Positions 1 to 10,390 of a DNA stretch of 64,000 bases are shown here, one piece after another. How positions within the stretch are numbered: the stretch's first letter is position 1; each line of letters begins with the position of its first letter. This DNA comes from Prionace glauca (taxonomy: Eukaryota > Chordata > Chondrichthyes > Carcharhiniformes > Carcharhinidae), in NCBI GenBank assembly GCA_037974335.1, contig CM075736.1:477684-541683 (forward strand). The letters are read 5' to 3'. The notes under the pieces were generated by a model. That model saw only the letters and a list, made by a program, of their open reading frames with translations. It did no database searches and was not told the origin of the DNA. The position numbers were made by a program, and so were the translations under genes.

Positions 1-424
1 CCTAATTCACGGACCATATTCAGTAAGGATAGGTAACAACATCTCCTCCACGGTCATCCTCAATACCGCTGCCCCACAAGGCTGTGTTCTCAGCCCCTGA
101 CTATATTCCTTATTTACCCATGACCATATGGACAAATTCCTCTCCAATTTGATTTTTGAGTTTGCTAATAACACTGCTGTAGTCGAATCTCAAACAACGA
201 TAAGACAGAGTACAGGAATGAGTCAAAGAATCTGGTGAACTGGTGCAATGATCATAATCTCTCCCTCAACGTCAACAAAATGAAGGAGATTGTCATCGAC
301 TTCAGGAAGCGTAGGGAAGAACATACCCCTGTCTACATCAACAGGACAAAGTAGAAAGGGTCAACAGCTTCACGTTTTCAGGTGTCCAGATCACTACTAA
401 TCTCTTGTCCTGGTCCCCCCATGC
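1..424 (+). mobile_element. L2-like LINE fragment (RT region, 3' part)
   Basis: The plus strand reads as the reverse-transcriptase part of an L2-like (CR1/L2 superfamily) LINE: an APQGCVLSP-type motif near 70-100, a degenerate FADNTAVV-type catalytic block near 160-180 and NNDK, NLSLNVNKTKE and DFRKRREEH-type segments to about 345. The stretch is nearly identical to 58610-59036. It is cut on the left by the window edge and joined on the right to a CR1 fragment. Frames are broken; it is a dead copy. The clade name is from remembered motif patterns, not a search. Confidence 0.75.
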
Positions 425-819
425 TTGATAGAGCAGACGCAGCATGGTTTCATTAAAGGGAAGTCGTGTCTGACAAATTTACTGGAGTTCTATGAGGATG
501 TGTCTAGGGCGGTGGATGTGGTCTTTCTGGATTTTCAGAAGGCGTTTGACAAATACCTCACAAGAGGTTATTGCAGAAGGTCAGGGGACTTGGAGTTGGG
601 GGTAGGGTGTTAGCGTGGATAGAGGATTGGTTGTCAAATAGGAGGCAGAGAGTGGGGGTCAATGGGTGCTATTCGGATTGGCGGATGGTGACTAGTGGAG
701 TGCCCCAGGGGTCGGTGCTGGGGCCTCAGCTTTTTACCATTTATATAGATGATCTGGAGGAGGGAACCGAGTGTAGGGTGTCGAAATTTGCGGATGACAC
801 CAAGATTGGGGGAACGGCA
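1..819 (+). repeat. Left end of a ~58.6-kb tandem duplication
   Basis: Bases 1-453 match 58610-59066 and bases 446-819 match 63627-64000 in the same orientation with very few differences, including a shared internal deletion in the CR1 part. The only large difference is the 4.56-kb CR1 inserted in the right-hand copy. The duplication continues beyond both window edges as far as can be judged. Confidence 0.9.
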
Positions 820-1698
820 AATTGTGCGGAGGGTGTGGAGAGTCTGCAGAAGGATCTAGATAGGCTGTGCGAATGGGCCAGGAAATGGCAAATGGAATTT
901 AATGTTGGCAAGTGTGAGGTGGTCCACTTTGGAAGGAAGAATGGTAGGAAGAAGTATTACTTACGTGGCGAAAAACTGCAGCAGGCGACGGTGCAGAGGG
1001 ACCTCGGGGTCCTTGTGCGTGAGTCGCAAAAACCCAGCTTGCAGGTGCAGCAGGTGGTCAGGAAGGTGACTGGGATGCTGGCCTTCATAGCGAAGGGGAT
1101 TGAATATAAAAGTAGGGAGGTCTTGCTGCAGCTGTATAGGGCATTGGTGAGGCCGCAGCTGGAGTACTGTGTGCAGTTTTGGGCAAAGATATTTTGGCCT
1201 TGGGGGGAGTGCAGAGGAGGTTTACTAGGCTGATACCGGAGTTGAGGGGGTTGAGCTATGAGGAGAGGCTGAATAAACTAGGCTTGTACTCGGAGTTTAG
1301 AAGAATGAGGGGAAATATCATTGAGACGTATAAGATGATGAATGGGATGGATAGGATAGAGGTGGAGAGACTCTTCCCGCTCAAAAAAGACAGTAGGACT
1401 AGGGGGCACAGCCTCAAGATAAAGGGGGGCATTTTAGAACGGAGTTGAGGAGGAACTTCTTCACTCAAAGGGTGGTGAATCTCTGGAATTCTCTACCCGT
1501 TGAAGTGGTGGAGGCTGCCTCACTAAATATTTTCAAGAAGCGGGTTGATGGGTTTTTGATGAGAGGGGATTAAGGGTTATGGGGTGAGGGCCGGAAAGTG
1601 ACTGAGCCACGACAGATCAGCCATGATCTTATTGAATGGCGGGGCAGGCTCGAAGGGCCAGATGGCCTACTCCTGCTCCTATTTCTTATGTTCTTATG
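425..1698 (+). mobile_element. 5'-truncated CR1 LINE
   Basis: Starts inside the RT domain at the TQHGFIKGKSCL segment and runs through [23 protein letters not shown] and [10 protein letters not shown] to the RRFTRLIPELRGLSYEERL region and the 3' tail ending in tcctatttcttatgttctta. It matches the sense strand of the full-length CR1 at 59067-63626, with a deletion next to FDK (near 553-557), another near 1180-1190 and several frame breaks, so it cannot encode a working protein. The 5' truncation joins directly to the L2-like fragment. The site 446-453 (ggtttcat) is the empty target of the full-length CR1 found in the paralogous copy at the window end. Confidence 0.9.
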
Positions 1699-2414
1699 TA
1701 CATTAAAACTTCAAGGTAAGTGTATTGGGTCTTGTAAAGATTGTCCAGGAGGTGCTGTGATCCACACCTCCTGCACCCTGACATCTGGAGAGTGAGTGCA
1801 GATTGACAGCACCATTAACTCCATCCATCACCCAGTTTGACAGCTCTGTCCTCAGGGCTCAGCCAGCTCTGACAGAGGGGTATTACCTCGAGACCCTCAG
1901 TGATGACCAGTGAATTCCCCACTCAGCACATTCTGTGTCCTCATTACTTCAGTGTCCTCAGTGCTTCCACCATGTGGAGTTCAACATGGAGGAGTACTGA
2001 TCCCTCAGCTTAGGGAGGGCAGTCAGTGATAATCAGCAGGAGGTTTCCAGGCTCATGTTTGACTTGAAACTGTGAAACTTCATGGAGTTCAGAGTCAATG
2101 TTGAGGATTCCTGGAGACACTCTCTCCTGACTGTATATCACTGTGTCCCCATCTCTGGTGGGACTGTCCTGCCGGTGGAACACAGTTCCCCCAGAGATGG
2201 TGACAGAGAAGTCTAGAATGTAGGGTTGATTCTGTGAGTATTACTATGTCACACAGCTCTCCCAACTTGGACTCCAGTCCCCAGATGTCAGTGAGGGGAC
2301 TTTGCAGTGTCAACCAGGCTGGGTGTGTCTGTGCTGTTTCCTGATTCAATACCTGGGTGACAGCCAGTGATCCCTTCAGTTTATTCTGGTTTCTCTGTCT
2401 CGTGGTTTCATACA
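1699..2414. other. Intergenic stretch, no gene recognised
   Basis: No convincing coding frame. The part from about 2090 to 2410 (around tgtatatcactgtgtcccca) has the feel of an interspersed repeat, because it runs into the SINE at 2415-2740, but I cannot name a family. The short open frame on the minus strand here shows no protein-family motif. Confidence 0.4.
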
Positions 2415-2740
2415 AACTGAAGTGTCTGGGCAAGTCAGAGGGCAGTTAAAAGTCACCCAGGTTAATGTGGGACTGGAGTCACATTTAGACCGGACTGGGT
2501 AAGGACGGAAGGTTTCCTTCGCTAAAGGGACATGAGTGAACCTGTTGGGGTTTTACTACAATCCAACAGCTTCATGGGCACTTTTATTGGGACCAACTTT
2601 ATATTTCCAAATTTTTACTTAATAAACTGAACTTAAATTCTCAAAGTGCCACGTGGGAATTGAACTCACGTTCTCGGGATTATTAGTCCTGGCCTCAGGA
2701 TTCCTAGTCTAGTACAACTCAACCCATAAAATCAGATTAA
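2415..2740 (-). mobile_element. tRNA-derived SINE (HE1-type), antisense
   Basis: Read on the minus strand it has a tRNA-like head near 2640-2740 with a B-box-like gagttcaattccc and a paired ggattattagtcc-type stretch, followed by a body ending near tgtctgggcaagtcagaggg. The head recurs beside the membrane-proximal IgV exon of genes A and B (about 16310-16430 and 40978-41098), so the SINE was probably present before the exon block duplicated. Assignment to an HE1-like elasmobranch family is by recollection. Confidence 0.6.
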
Positions 2741-2771
2741 ATATAGAATTCCTGAAACAGAAACCTCTCAC

Positions 2772-3114
2772 CTGTGACAAAGAGATGAAGGAGATCAAAT
2801 TTCACCAAATAATGGATCTCCTTTTTCTTCTTGTAGATCTGACACTCGTACTGGCCCTGGTCTGACTCCGAGGTTAGAGAGTAGGACTGACCAGTTTCCT
2901 TGTTCCACTTGATCTTTGAACAACTTTGTTTTGTTTCTGAACTGTGGATCTTGTACCCTCAAATCATCTTTCCCATTGGTGAATTTGTATAACATCTCAA
3001 ACTTTGCTGTCCACAAAATCACCAGTAAATCTGAGACTGGGACATTTCCTTTGTCGGTACAGGGCAGCACAACCTGCTCCCCAAGGAACCCAGAAACCGG
3101 GACAGACAAGTCAC
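2772..3114 (-). pseudogene. IgV exon of broken gene C
   Basis: Homologous to the IgV exons of genes A and B: it starts GDLSVPVSGFLGEQVVLPC and contains FRNKTKLFKDQVEQGNWSVL with the first domain cysteine, and it ends at a CACAG/GTGAGA donor. The exon is 343 bp against 345 and 342 in the intact genes. A 2-base loss near LLSNL shifts the frame before the second cysteine; the YECQIYK sequence is present in another frame. The upstream acceptor reads ccgag instead of ccag. No leader exon separates it from the first exon, and no transmembrane exon is seen downstream (left). It looks like a recombinant copy: its left flank resembles the membrane-proximal IgV exon and its right flank resembles the membrane-distal one. 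Confidence 0.8.
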
Positions 3115-3251
3115 CTCGGAAAGATTCAAAATATTTATCCACAGATATAACCTCCCTGCTGGTACAGGAGCTGAATGGGGGTGAGGATGGAGGAAAGTTT
3201 CCCCCAGATCCCCCCCTTTCCCCCCCCCCGGCTCTGAGACACTGATAGTAC

Positions 3252-3387
3252 CTGCAGCTCCTTTCAATCCATTCCCCCGGATAAGGAGCTGAATGGGGGT
3301 GAGGATGGAGGAAAGTTTCCCCCAGATCCCCCCCTTTCCCCCCCGGCTCTGAGACACTGACAGTACCTGCAGCTCCTTTCCATCCAT
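3252..3387 (-). pseudogene. Duplicated first exon of gene C (module a)
   Basis: Two copies of the 21-base first coding exon lie in tandem. The outer one (3367-3387) reads MDGKELQ followed by a gtactg donor. The inner one (3252-3272) has a stop as its third codon (ATG GAT TGA), although it also retains a gtac donor. Between them is the conserved gagctgaatgggggtgagg-type spacer that accompanies this exon in every module. With no leader exon before the IgV exon, neither copy can give a secreted or membrane protein by the route used in genes A and B. Confidence 0.7.
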
Positions 3388-3847
3388 TCCCCACACAGGG
3401 ATCAGCTCGGAGACTCCACACTGACAACAGGAGGGGGGAGAGAGAACCCGCAGCCAAGCGGAGAAACCCCAAACGCAACAATTCCTGTCCAGATCCGAGA
3501 AAAACCAACTCCAAAACAGCAAACTGACAGCAAATAAATTCACCCAGACACAAAAATAACCCGAAACCCAGAGAGAGGAAAATGTCCGCCTGCCAACACC
3601 CAGCAGCTCCATTCACTCAGAGACGGGGGGGGGGGTGCTAAGCATCCCCGCTCTCTCCTCCCTCTCCCCGGGTGTGGGCTGAACAGTTTCCCGGAAGCCG
3701 GCACTCGGATTCTTATTTCACTCCAATCCCTTCAGGGGAAAAGCAGCTTTTAACACGGTTTTTCCTGACAGAGGCTGGGACATTAATCTTCACTCCCCCC
3801 CCCTGTGTCTCACAATGGCACAGTCCAGACTCCGCCCCTCAGCCGGA
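3388..3847 (-). promoter_or_regulatory. Upstream module a (gene C), truncated by a PLE
   Basis: CpG-rich upstream region of the first exon. Its distal part (3640-3845: cccgctctctcctccctctc, the agcagcttttaac segment, cacaatggcacagtcc, the gccccgcccct-like GC-rich end) is shared with modules b, c and f and in part with e. The proximal part (about 3420-3610) is unlike the other modules and happens to be open for a hydrophobic frame, which I do not regard as a leader. It breaks off at about 3847 where PLE sequence begins. Promoter role is inferred from position only. Confidence 0.5.
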
Positions 3848-4052
3848 ATAGTCCATGGTGAGTCTGATGGTGGGATGGAACTTGTTGATATCATCATATA
3901 GTTGTTTCAGGGATTGTTCACCATGAGGCAAAAGGAAGAAAATGTCATCGATGTTATCTAGTGTACAGCATTGGGTGAAGATCGTGTGTGGTGAAGAAGT
4001 CTTGTTTGAACCTGTGCAAGAAGGTGTTGGCAATATTGAGTGTGAATTTGGT

Positions 4053-4643
4053 CCCCATGGCTGTTCCATGTGTCTGGATGAAAAACTGGTTGTTGATGCT
4101 CCACTTCTCCAGCTTCCATCCTAAACTCGTTAAAGAAACCATCCCCTACGGACAAGCCCTCCGTATACACAGGATCTGCTCAAATGAGGAGGATCGCAAC
4201 AGATACCTCCAGACGCTGAAAGATGCCCTCATAAGAATAGGATCTGGCGCTCGACTCATCCATCGATAGTTCTGGCGCGCCACAACGAAAAACCGCACCG
4301 ACCTCCTCAGGAACACGTCATCCAATACGGTCTGGAGAAGATGTCGTAGCTTCTCCGCTCCGGGGAAGTATTGGATGACGTGTTCCTGAGGAGGTCGGTG
4401 CGGTTTTTCGTTGTGGCGCGCCAGAACTATCGATGGATGAGTCGAGCGCCAGATCCTATTCTTATGAGGGCATCTTTCAGCGTCTGGAGGTATCTGTTGC
4501 GATCCTCCTCATTTGAGCAGATCCTGTGTATACGGAGGGCTTGTCCGTAGGGGATGGTTTCTTTAACGAGTTTAGGATGGAAGCTGGAGAAGTGGAGCAT
4601 CAACAACCAGTTTTTCATCCAGACACATGGAACAGCCATGGGG
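4053..4643. repeat. Near-perfect palindrome, 276-base arms
   Basis: Left arm 4053-4328 and right arm 4368-4643 are reverse complements with no mismatch that I could see, around a 39-base centre. Both arms are PLE coding sequence, so the same peptide (IPYGQALRIHRICSNEEDRN) is readable on opposite strands. The palindrome ends at the junction with the SINE. Confidence 0.9.
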
Positions 4644-4973
4644 CGGCACGGTAGCACAGTGGTTAGCACTGCTGCTTCACAGCTCCAGGGTCCTGGGTTC
4701 GATTCCCGGCTCGGGTCACTGCCTGTGTGGAGTTTGCACATTCTCCTCGTGTCTGCGTGGGTTTTCTCCGGGTGCTCCGGTTTCCTCCCACAGTCCAAAG
4801 ATGTGCGGGTTAGGTTCATTGGCTATGCTAAAATTGCCCCTTAGTGTCCTGGGATGTGTAGGTTAGAGGGATTAGCAGGGATATGAGGATAGGGTCTGGG
4901 TGGGATTGTGTTCGGTGCAGACTCGATGGGCCGAAGGGCCTGTTTCTGCACTGTAGGGTTCTATAAAAAAAAA
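4641..4973 (+). mobile_element. tRNA-derived SINE, full length
   Basis: Begins gggcggcacggtagcac. RNA polymerase III A box tagcacagtgg at 4652-4662 and B box ggttcgattcc at 4696-4706 are intact. The body (tctgcgtgggttttctccgg) and the tail (ctgcactgtagggttctata plus an A run) are typical of the abundant SINE in this window. Inserted into the PLE. Confidence 0.9.
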
Positions 4974-5778
4974 CCAAACAACATCAAACAGACCACTATC
5001 TGCAGCAAACTACCCAGCCTTCAGGAGAACAGTGACCACAACACCACATAACCCTGCCACAGCAACCTCTGCAAGACATGCCGAATCATCGACACGGATG
5101 TCATCACCTCACGTGAGAACACCATCCACCAAGTACACAGTACATAGTCTTGTAACTCGGCCAATGTTGTCTACCTGATACGCTGCAGGAAAGGATGTCC
5201 CAAGGCATGGTACACTGGGGAGACCATGCAGACGCTACGACAACAGATGAATGAACACTGCTCAATAATCACCAGGCAGGCGTGTTCTCTTCTTGCCGGG
5301 GAACACTTCAGCGCTCACAGGCATTCGGCCTCTGATCTTTGGGTAAGCGTTCTCCAAGGTGGCCTTCACGACACATGACAGCGCAGAGACTGATAGTCAA
5401 GTTCCGCACACATGAGGACGGCCTCAACCAGGACCTTGGGTTCATGTCACACTGTCTGTAGCCCCCATGACTTGCCTGGACTTGGACAATCTCACCAACA
5501 TTCCTGTCTGGAGACAATATACATCTCTTTAACCTATGCTTAATGCTATCTCCACTCACATTGTCTGCACCTTTAAGACTTGAATAGCAGATGAGCTGTA
5601 AAGACTCACATTCTAATCAGTATTCTGTAAACTGTGTGTGCCTTTATATGCCTTGTTCCTGATCAGAACTTTCCACTCACCTGACGAAGGAACAGTGATT
5701 CCGAAAGCTTGTGGCGTTTACTATCAAATAAACCTGTTGGACTTTAACCTGGTGTTGTGAGAGTTCTTACTGTGTGAA

Positions 5779-6424
5779 CCCCTTTAATACAGGATCCAGA
5801 CTCTGGGTTTATCTGATGTTTTATTCTGATTATTTTTAATTTAGTCTATATTTTTTAATCCCTGCGGCGCTGCCAATCTGGTACCGAAGGTCTGACATTG
5901 AAAACCGATTGTGATTTCCCTTGTACAGCCTGTGGTGTGGGTGTGGGTGTGAGGAGCTGTGTTTCCCTGAGCTGTTCCCACTCACTCTGTGTCCCTGTCC
6001 ACATTTGGTCTTCACCGTCTCACTTCGGGCTGAGGGGCGGAGTCTGGACTGTGCCATTGTGAGACACACAGGGGGGGAGTGAGGATTATAGTCCCAGCCT
6101 CTGTCAGGAAAAACCGGGTTAAAAGCTGCTTTTCCCCTGAAGGGATTGGAGTGAAACAACAATCCGAGTGCCGGCTCCCGGGAAACTGTTCAGCCCACAC
6201 CCGGGGAGAGGGAGGGAGAGAGCGGGAATAGTCAGCACCCCCTCTCTCTGTGTGGATAAACCCAGGTTTCCCCCGCCCCCGGTCCCCGGGCAGGGCTGTA
6301 CGTTACTGTTACACATTGTGCTGTAACGGGGAAAGGTGTCTCTTTCCCGCTCAGTGGAGAATCTGACCCTTTCTGTCCCTCCTGTTGTCAGTGTGGAGTC
6401 TCCGAGCTGATCCCTGTGTGGGGA
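5779..6424 (+). promoter_or_regulatory. Upstream module b with one minisatellite unit
   Basis: Mirror image of modules c and f. It begins with a single 43-bp minisatellite unit in reverse orientation (about 5779-5825), then the tttaatccctgcg and aatctggtaccgaaggtctgac segments, the gggcggagtctggactgtgc block, the cttttcccctgaagggattg block and the gctgtaacggggaaaggtgt/tctctttcccgctcagtgg proximal part shared specifically with module c. It leads into a first exon on the plus strand. No clear TATA box; GC-box-like ggggcgg is present. Confidence 0.5.
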
Positions 6425-6445
6425 ATGGATGGAAAGGAGCTGCAG
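6425..6445 (+). other. Orphan first coding exon (module b)
   Basis: ATG followed by codons for DGKELQ and a gtactg donor, the same 7-codon exon that begins genes A and B. No leader or IgV exon follows on the plus strand up to module c at 22.4 kb, so the exon has no partner in this window. A partial second copy at 6532-6552 lacks a GT donor. Confidence 0.65.
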
Positions 6446-6835
6446 GTACTGTCAGTGTCTCAGACCCGGGGGGGATCTGGGGGAAACTTTCCTCCATCCT
6501 CACCCCCATTCAGCTCCTTATCCGGGGGAATGGATGGAAAGGAGCTGCAGGGACTGTCAGTAAAAACAGGAGCGGGGGAGGGGGATGAGGGGAGAAATGG
6601 AGGGAGAGGGGAGAGTTGATGGGGAGAGAGGGGAAGGGGTGGCGGCAGTGAAGAGGCAGCTGGAGCGGCTCCTGATGATTTAGAGCCATTGAAAAATAAA
6701 TGAACAAAATTGCAGTGCCTTTGGTTGATAAGCAGATGGAGAATCTGATTGACTCGCCCTCTGACTCTTTATACAGGAGGAAAGTTGTGTAAATTCCCAG
6801 CTCAGAATTAAAATTTAAAATTCAATTTCATAGGG
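6446..6835. other. Intron-like sequence after orphan exon b
   Basis: Contains a second exon-1-like copy, a purine-rich stretch (gggagagaggggaaggggtg) and AT-rich sequence. The same sequence follows modules d (plus) and f (minus). No coding potential recognised. Confidence 0.4.
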
Positions 6836-7171
6836 ATCATAGAATCCCTACAGTGCAGAAAGAGTCCATTTGGCCCATCGAGCCTGCACCGACCACAATC
6901 CCACCCAGGCTCTACCCCCATATCGCTGTACATTTAACCCGCCAATGCCTCTAATCTACACATCCCTGGACACTAAGGGGCAATTTAGCATGGCCAATCA
7001 ACCTAACCCGCACATCTTTGGAGTGTGGAAACAGGGGCACCCAGAGGAAACCCCCGCAGACACGGGGAAAATGTACAGACTCCATACAGACAGTGACCCA
7101 AGCCGGGAATCGAACCCAGGTCCCTGGAGCTGTGAAGCAGCAGTGCTAATCACTGTGCTACCGGGCCACCC
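6836..7171 (-). mobile_element. tRNA-derived SINE, antisense
   Basis: Reverse complement of the same SINE as at 4641: tail ctacagtgcagaaagagtcc at its left end, head ggaatcgaacccaggtccct and gtgctaccgggccaccc at its right end. Shared with unit 2 (30448-30783) and, inverted, with 49319-49655. Confidence 0.9.
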
Positions 7172-7329
7172 ATTTCTCTTCAGAACTGTTCTGTTTTTAG
7201 CTCCAATTTAGAGCAACTGAAATATGTTCCGTTTTCACCTAAAAACTACAGACAATGATGATGTAGTTATATCTTTCTCTTCTGTTCCCACTGCCACATT
7301 CTTCAATAAAACCTCCCAAAGCCACAACC

Positions 7330-7560
7330 TCCAGCCTCCTCTAGAAGGACAAGGGCAGCAGGAACATGGGGAACACCATCACCTCCAAGTTCCCCTCCCA
7401 GTCTCTCACACACACCGTCCCCACTTGGAGATATATCGGCCGTTCCTTCATCGTCACTGGGTCAAAATCCTGGAGCTCCCTCCCTAACGGCACCTTCACC
7501 ACACGGGACTGAAACTCTTCAAGAAGAAGCCCCATCACCACCTTCTCAAGGGACATCTTC
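7330..7560 (-). repeat. Abundant interspersed repeat (ttgagaaggtggtg family)
   Basis: Antisense copy of a repeat that recurs in this window (30942-31172, 48935-49180, 52453-52635, 21745-21870, 45739-45864, 29340-29510). Marker segments are cctggagctccctccctaac-like sequence, gatatatcggccgttccttc and ctcaagggacatcttcac. I cannot name the family securely. Apparent open frames here are shadows. Confidence 0.7.
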
Positions 7561-7739
7561 ACATGTCAGTTTTCACTGTGAAGGTTTAATTTTAGAAGAT
7601 TAAATTTCAAGCAGTTCATTTTGGGAAGCCACGTTGTCATGAAAGGTGCTACATAAATGCAAGCCCTGTTTTCAAAGTTGCTCCAAGGTCTCCCTCCAAA
7701 ACCGGCATCCATTAACCTGGCATCAATGATGTTCCATTT

Positions 7740-8215
7740 CTAGTGGCTGGAATCACCGCTCCAGAGGCTGCCCTCTGCTCCTGGGCAATGGCCTCCTTGA
7801 AAGGCACTCACACAAAGAAGGCAAATATCCTTGCAAACCTCTTGCGGCATTTCAGTGTCAGTTCTGCTTCCTCCAGCTTGGTGTCAGAAGTAGGTGGGTT
7901 CCAGCGGACCGGAGGTTGCTGCTTTCGCCTTGAGCATCGAGGCCTGGGTTCAGTCTCTTCATCGGGCAGCAAGCGAGTTGACGCAGCCAAGTCCAGCACA
8001 TCCATCTCAAATCCAAGGTTAGGGACAGAGAATGGGAGCTGGCAGGTTCCAGAGTTTCTTCCGAGACTCTCGATATGACCCACGAGCGTGGCTATGTCCG
8101 TATCCATTCCTGGCCACCAGACAGAGCACCTTGCGAGCATTTTAATTTTTGTTACTCCTGGGCAGCCATGGTGATATTTGGCCAGGATGGGTCAGTGGCT
8201 CTGGCCTGGAATAAC
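7740..8215 (-). mobile_element. Ty3/Gypsy retrotransposon fossil, integrase-end fragment
   Basis: The minus strand shows the VWWPGMDTDI motif typical of the segment just before the integrase zinc-binding domain of Ty3/Gypsy pol. It is a short, broken, evidently old fragment with no LTR visible here. It is duplicated at 31352-31827. Confidence 0.7.
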
Positions 8216-8225
8216 AACTCTGGAG

Positions 8226-8520
8226 CCCCATAGGAGTACGTCGAACATTACAGCACAATACAGGCCCTTCGGCCCTGGATGTTGTGCCAAACTATGTCAA
8301 GCCCAAGATTAAACTATCGCACTCTCTATCATTCTGATGCGCTCCAGGTGCTTATCCAATAACCGCCTGAAAGTTCCTAAAGTGTCCGACTCCATTATCA
8401 CAGCGGACGGTCCATTCCACTTCCCAGCCACTCTCTGAGCAACCTTAGAGTTATGCCCCTAGTAACAGCTGCATCCACCCGAAGAAATAGTCTTTGCACG
8501 TCCACTCTATCAATCCCCTA
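8226..8520 (-). mobile_element. CR1-like LINE 3' end, antisense, diverged
   Basis: Contains the antisense 3'-tail signature (cattacagcacaatacaggcc, cttcggccctggatgttgtg) followed by inverted C-terminal RT-region sequence. Unit 2 (31842-32174) keeps about 42 bases near tctacctcagacatccctcc that are absent here. Confidence 0.7.
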
Positions 8521-8525
8521 AATAA

Positions 8526-8720
8526 AGTCTGCACATTCTTCCCCGTGTCTGTGTGGGTTTCCTCCGGGTGCTCCAGGTTTCCTCCCACTGTCCAAAAGAT
8601 GTGCTGGAATGGGTTCACTGGCCATGCTAAATTGCCCCTTAATGTCCCAGGATGTATAAGTTAAATGGATTGGCCATGCTAAATTACCCCATTAGTGTCC
8701 AAAGATGTGTAGGTTCGGTG
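8526..8720 (+). mobile_element. SINE body fragment
   Basis: Matches the SINE body (cacattcttccccgtgtctg, tttcctccgggtgctcc, aaattgccccttaatgtcc), with a partial internal duplication of the ggccatgctaaattaccc segment. The tRNA head is absent. Copy in unit 2 at 32180-32374. Confidence 0.65.
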
Positions 8721-8805
8721 GATCAGTCATGTGTGGAGTCTCAATCTTTCTCTACACCCGAGCTGTGACTGTTACACTACATTCTGCACTCACTCATTTC
8801 ATAAG

Positions 8806-9344
8806 AACATAAGAAATAGGAGCAGGAGTAGGCCATCTGGCCCTTCGAGCCTGCCCCGCCATTCAATAAGATCATGGCTGATCTGTCGTGACTCAGCTCC
8901 ACCTTCCCGCCCTCTCCCCATAACCCTTAATCCCTTCTCTTATCAAAAACCCATCAACCCGTTTCTTAAAAATATTTAGCGAGGCAGCCTCCACCACTTC
9001 AACGGGCAGAGAATTCCAGAGACTCACCACCCTTTGAGTGAAGAAGTTCCTCCTCAACTCTGTTCTAAACCACCCCCCCTTTATCTTGAGGCTGTGCCCC
9101 CTAGTCCTACTGTCTTTTTTGAAAGGGAACAGTCTCTCCACCTCTATCCTATCCATCCCATTCATCATCTTATACGTCTCAATGAGATCTCCCCTCATTC
9201 TTCTAAACTCTAACGAGTACAAGCCTAGTTTATTCAGCCTCTCCTCATAGCTCAATCCCCTCAACTCCGGTATCAGCCTAGTAAACCTCCTCTGCACTCC
9301 CTCCAGGGCCAAAATATCCTTGCGCAGGTGCGGCGCCCCTCTAC
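8806..9344 (-). mobile_element. 5'-truncated young CR1 LINE, antisense
   Basis: Begins at the 3' terminus (cataagaacataagaaatag) and runs to the RKDILALEGVQRRFTRLIP region on the minus strand, with the C-terminal frame mostly open. It is nearly identical to the 3' end of the full-length CR1. In unit 2 the same copy is split by a second CR1. Confidence 0.9.
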
Positions 9345-10390
9345 ATACGGCATGCTTTGTCAATACAGCGTGCAAGAAACAATACTTTTCACTGTATACT
9401 AATACATATGAGATACATAATAAATACAATCCTATCCAGGGGAGGGGAAGTAAGATACTCTGTCTAAATGGCCTCTTCTGCACTGTAGGGATTCTATGAT
9501 GATATTGTAACTGGATAGAAAGGCAGACAGACAATCTATCAAGGGGACACTGAATATTGAAGCAGATTCGCAAGGTTTAATGGGTGACTCCAAAGCCAGC
9601 ACATCATTTTCTGTATGACTGTCGTGTGGGTAAATTAGACAGAAAAGCAATGATTAACATGGAACTTGAAAAACATTGCTGACTGTGTATTTTTGCCCCA
9701 TGCGGTGAGTGTTGGTCGAATCACAAGTAAGCCCAGAGGTAAACTGAGCACAAAAGCCCAAACTCATTTCGCCGGGGAGTCTCAGATTGCGTCAGTCCAG
9801 TAATAGATTTAGTCCCAATACTAAATTTACCCAGTATCAGTACCAGATATTGAGAGTGTAACGAGAACGGAAAGGAAGGATTGATAGAAATTCAAGTCTC
9901 TTTGTTCGAAACGCTGCTGGAAAGTGCCAGTGTTTCAATCTCTCACGCGGACAGGATTAAAGAAATGAATTCCCGCACACGATCCACTGCATCGACACAC
10001 AGGCAAGAATAGGGATTTGAGAGCAGTGAAGCTTTCAGTATTTCAGGAATTTCAACTGTGTGTCAATAATGGAAAGTTCTGCAAACAAAAGACCTGTTTC
10101 GGCTGATTGAGAGAGAGGTAGCCACACAATGTAATCATTCCGGAACAAGAGGCAACTCGGAATCTGGTTCGATCGCAACAACATCACAAGTCACCCCTCA
10201 GCACTTCAGAATGTTTTCATTTCCCCCCCACAACATTACTTTCAACATCCAAATATCTCCCAACTAAAGCATCTGTGGAGTTATCCAGACATGCAAATCA
10301 CATTGGTTCAAAGTGCTGGGGGCAAACAGAATTCAACTCGGAATCTTAAATGTGCCGTAAATATTCTGTGCGCTGGGTAAGAGCTGTGCA
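9345..10390. other. No gene seen; scattered repeat tails
   Basis: 9350-9440 resembles the antisense 3' tail of an L2-like LINE (tactaatacatatgagatac). 9466-9500 resembles a SINE tail (cttctgcactgtagggattc). The rest is AT-rich sequence without recognisable coding potential. The same stretch lies at 34013-35058. Confidence 0.45.

Larger units (their letters stand above)
3848..5778. mobile_element. Rearranged Penelope-like element (PLE) with nested SINE
   Basis: The minus strand at 3954-4142 carries a Penelope-type RT motif (FFIQTHGTAMGTKFTLNIAN). The plus strand at 4130-4270 carries the following segment (KETIPYGQALRIHRICSN), and the plus strand at 4980-5400 carries the C-terminal GIY-YIG region (NVVYLIRCRKGCPKAWYTGE-like). 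The 3' end (about 5690-5778: ctgacgaagg, aataaacctgttggacttta, cctggtgttgt) is the repeated PLE terminus seen elsewhere. The copy is internally inverted (see palindrome) and interrupted by a SINE; it is a dead element. Confidence 0.8.

Noticed and set aside
1699-2414. Additional Ig exon or transmembrane exon for gene C
   Set aside because: No V-domain cysteine pattern, hydrophobic segment or splice-site pair could be found on the minus strand.
2795-3616. A single 273-aa minus-strand open frame joining a hydrophobic N terminus to an IgV domain
   Set aside because: It reads through module a, a first-exon duplicate and intron sequence. The real splice signals show separate exons, and the hydrophobic part is not shared by any other module.
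4650-4720. tRNA gene
   Set aside because: A and B boxes are present, but the sequence is the head of a SINE repeated many times, and no proper cloverleaf was evident.
7224-7562. Small conserved host proteins repeated at 7.2, 30.8, 49.0 and 52.4 kb
   Set aside because: These frames fall in an abundant interspersed repeat and its flanks, on either strand.
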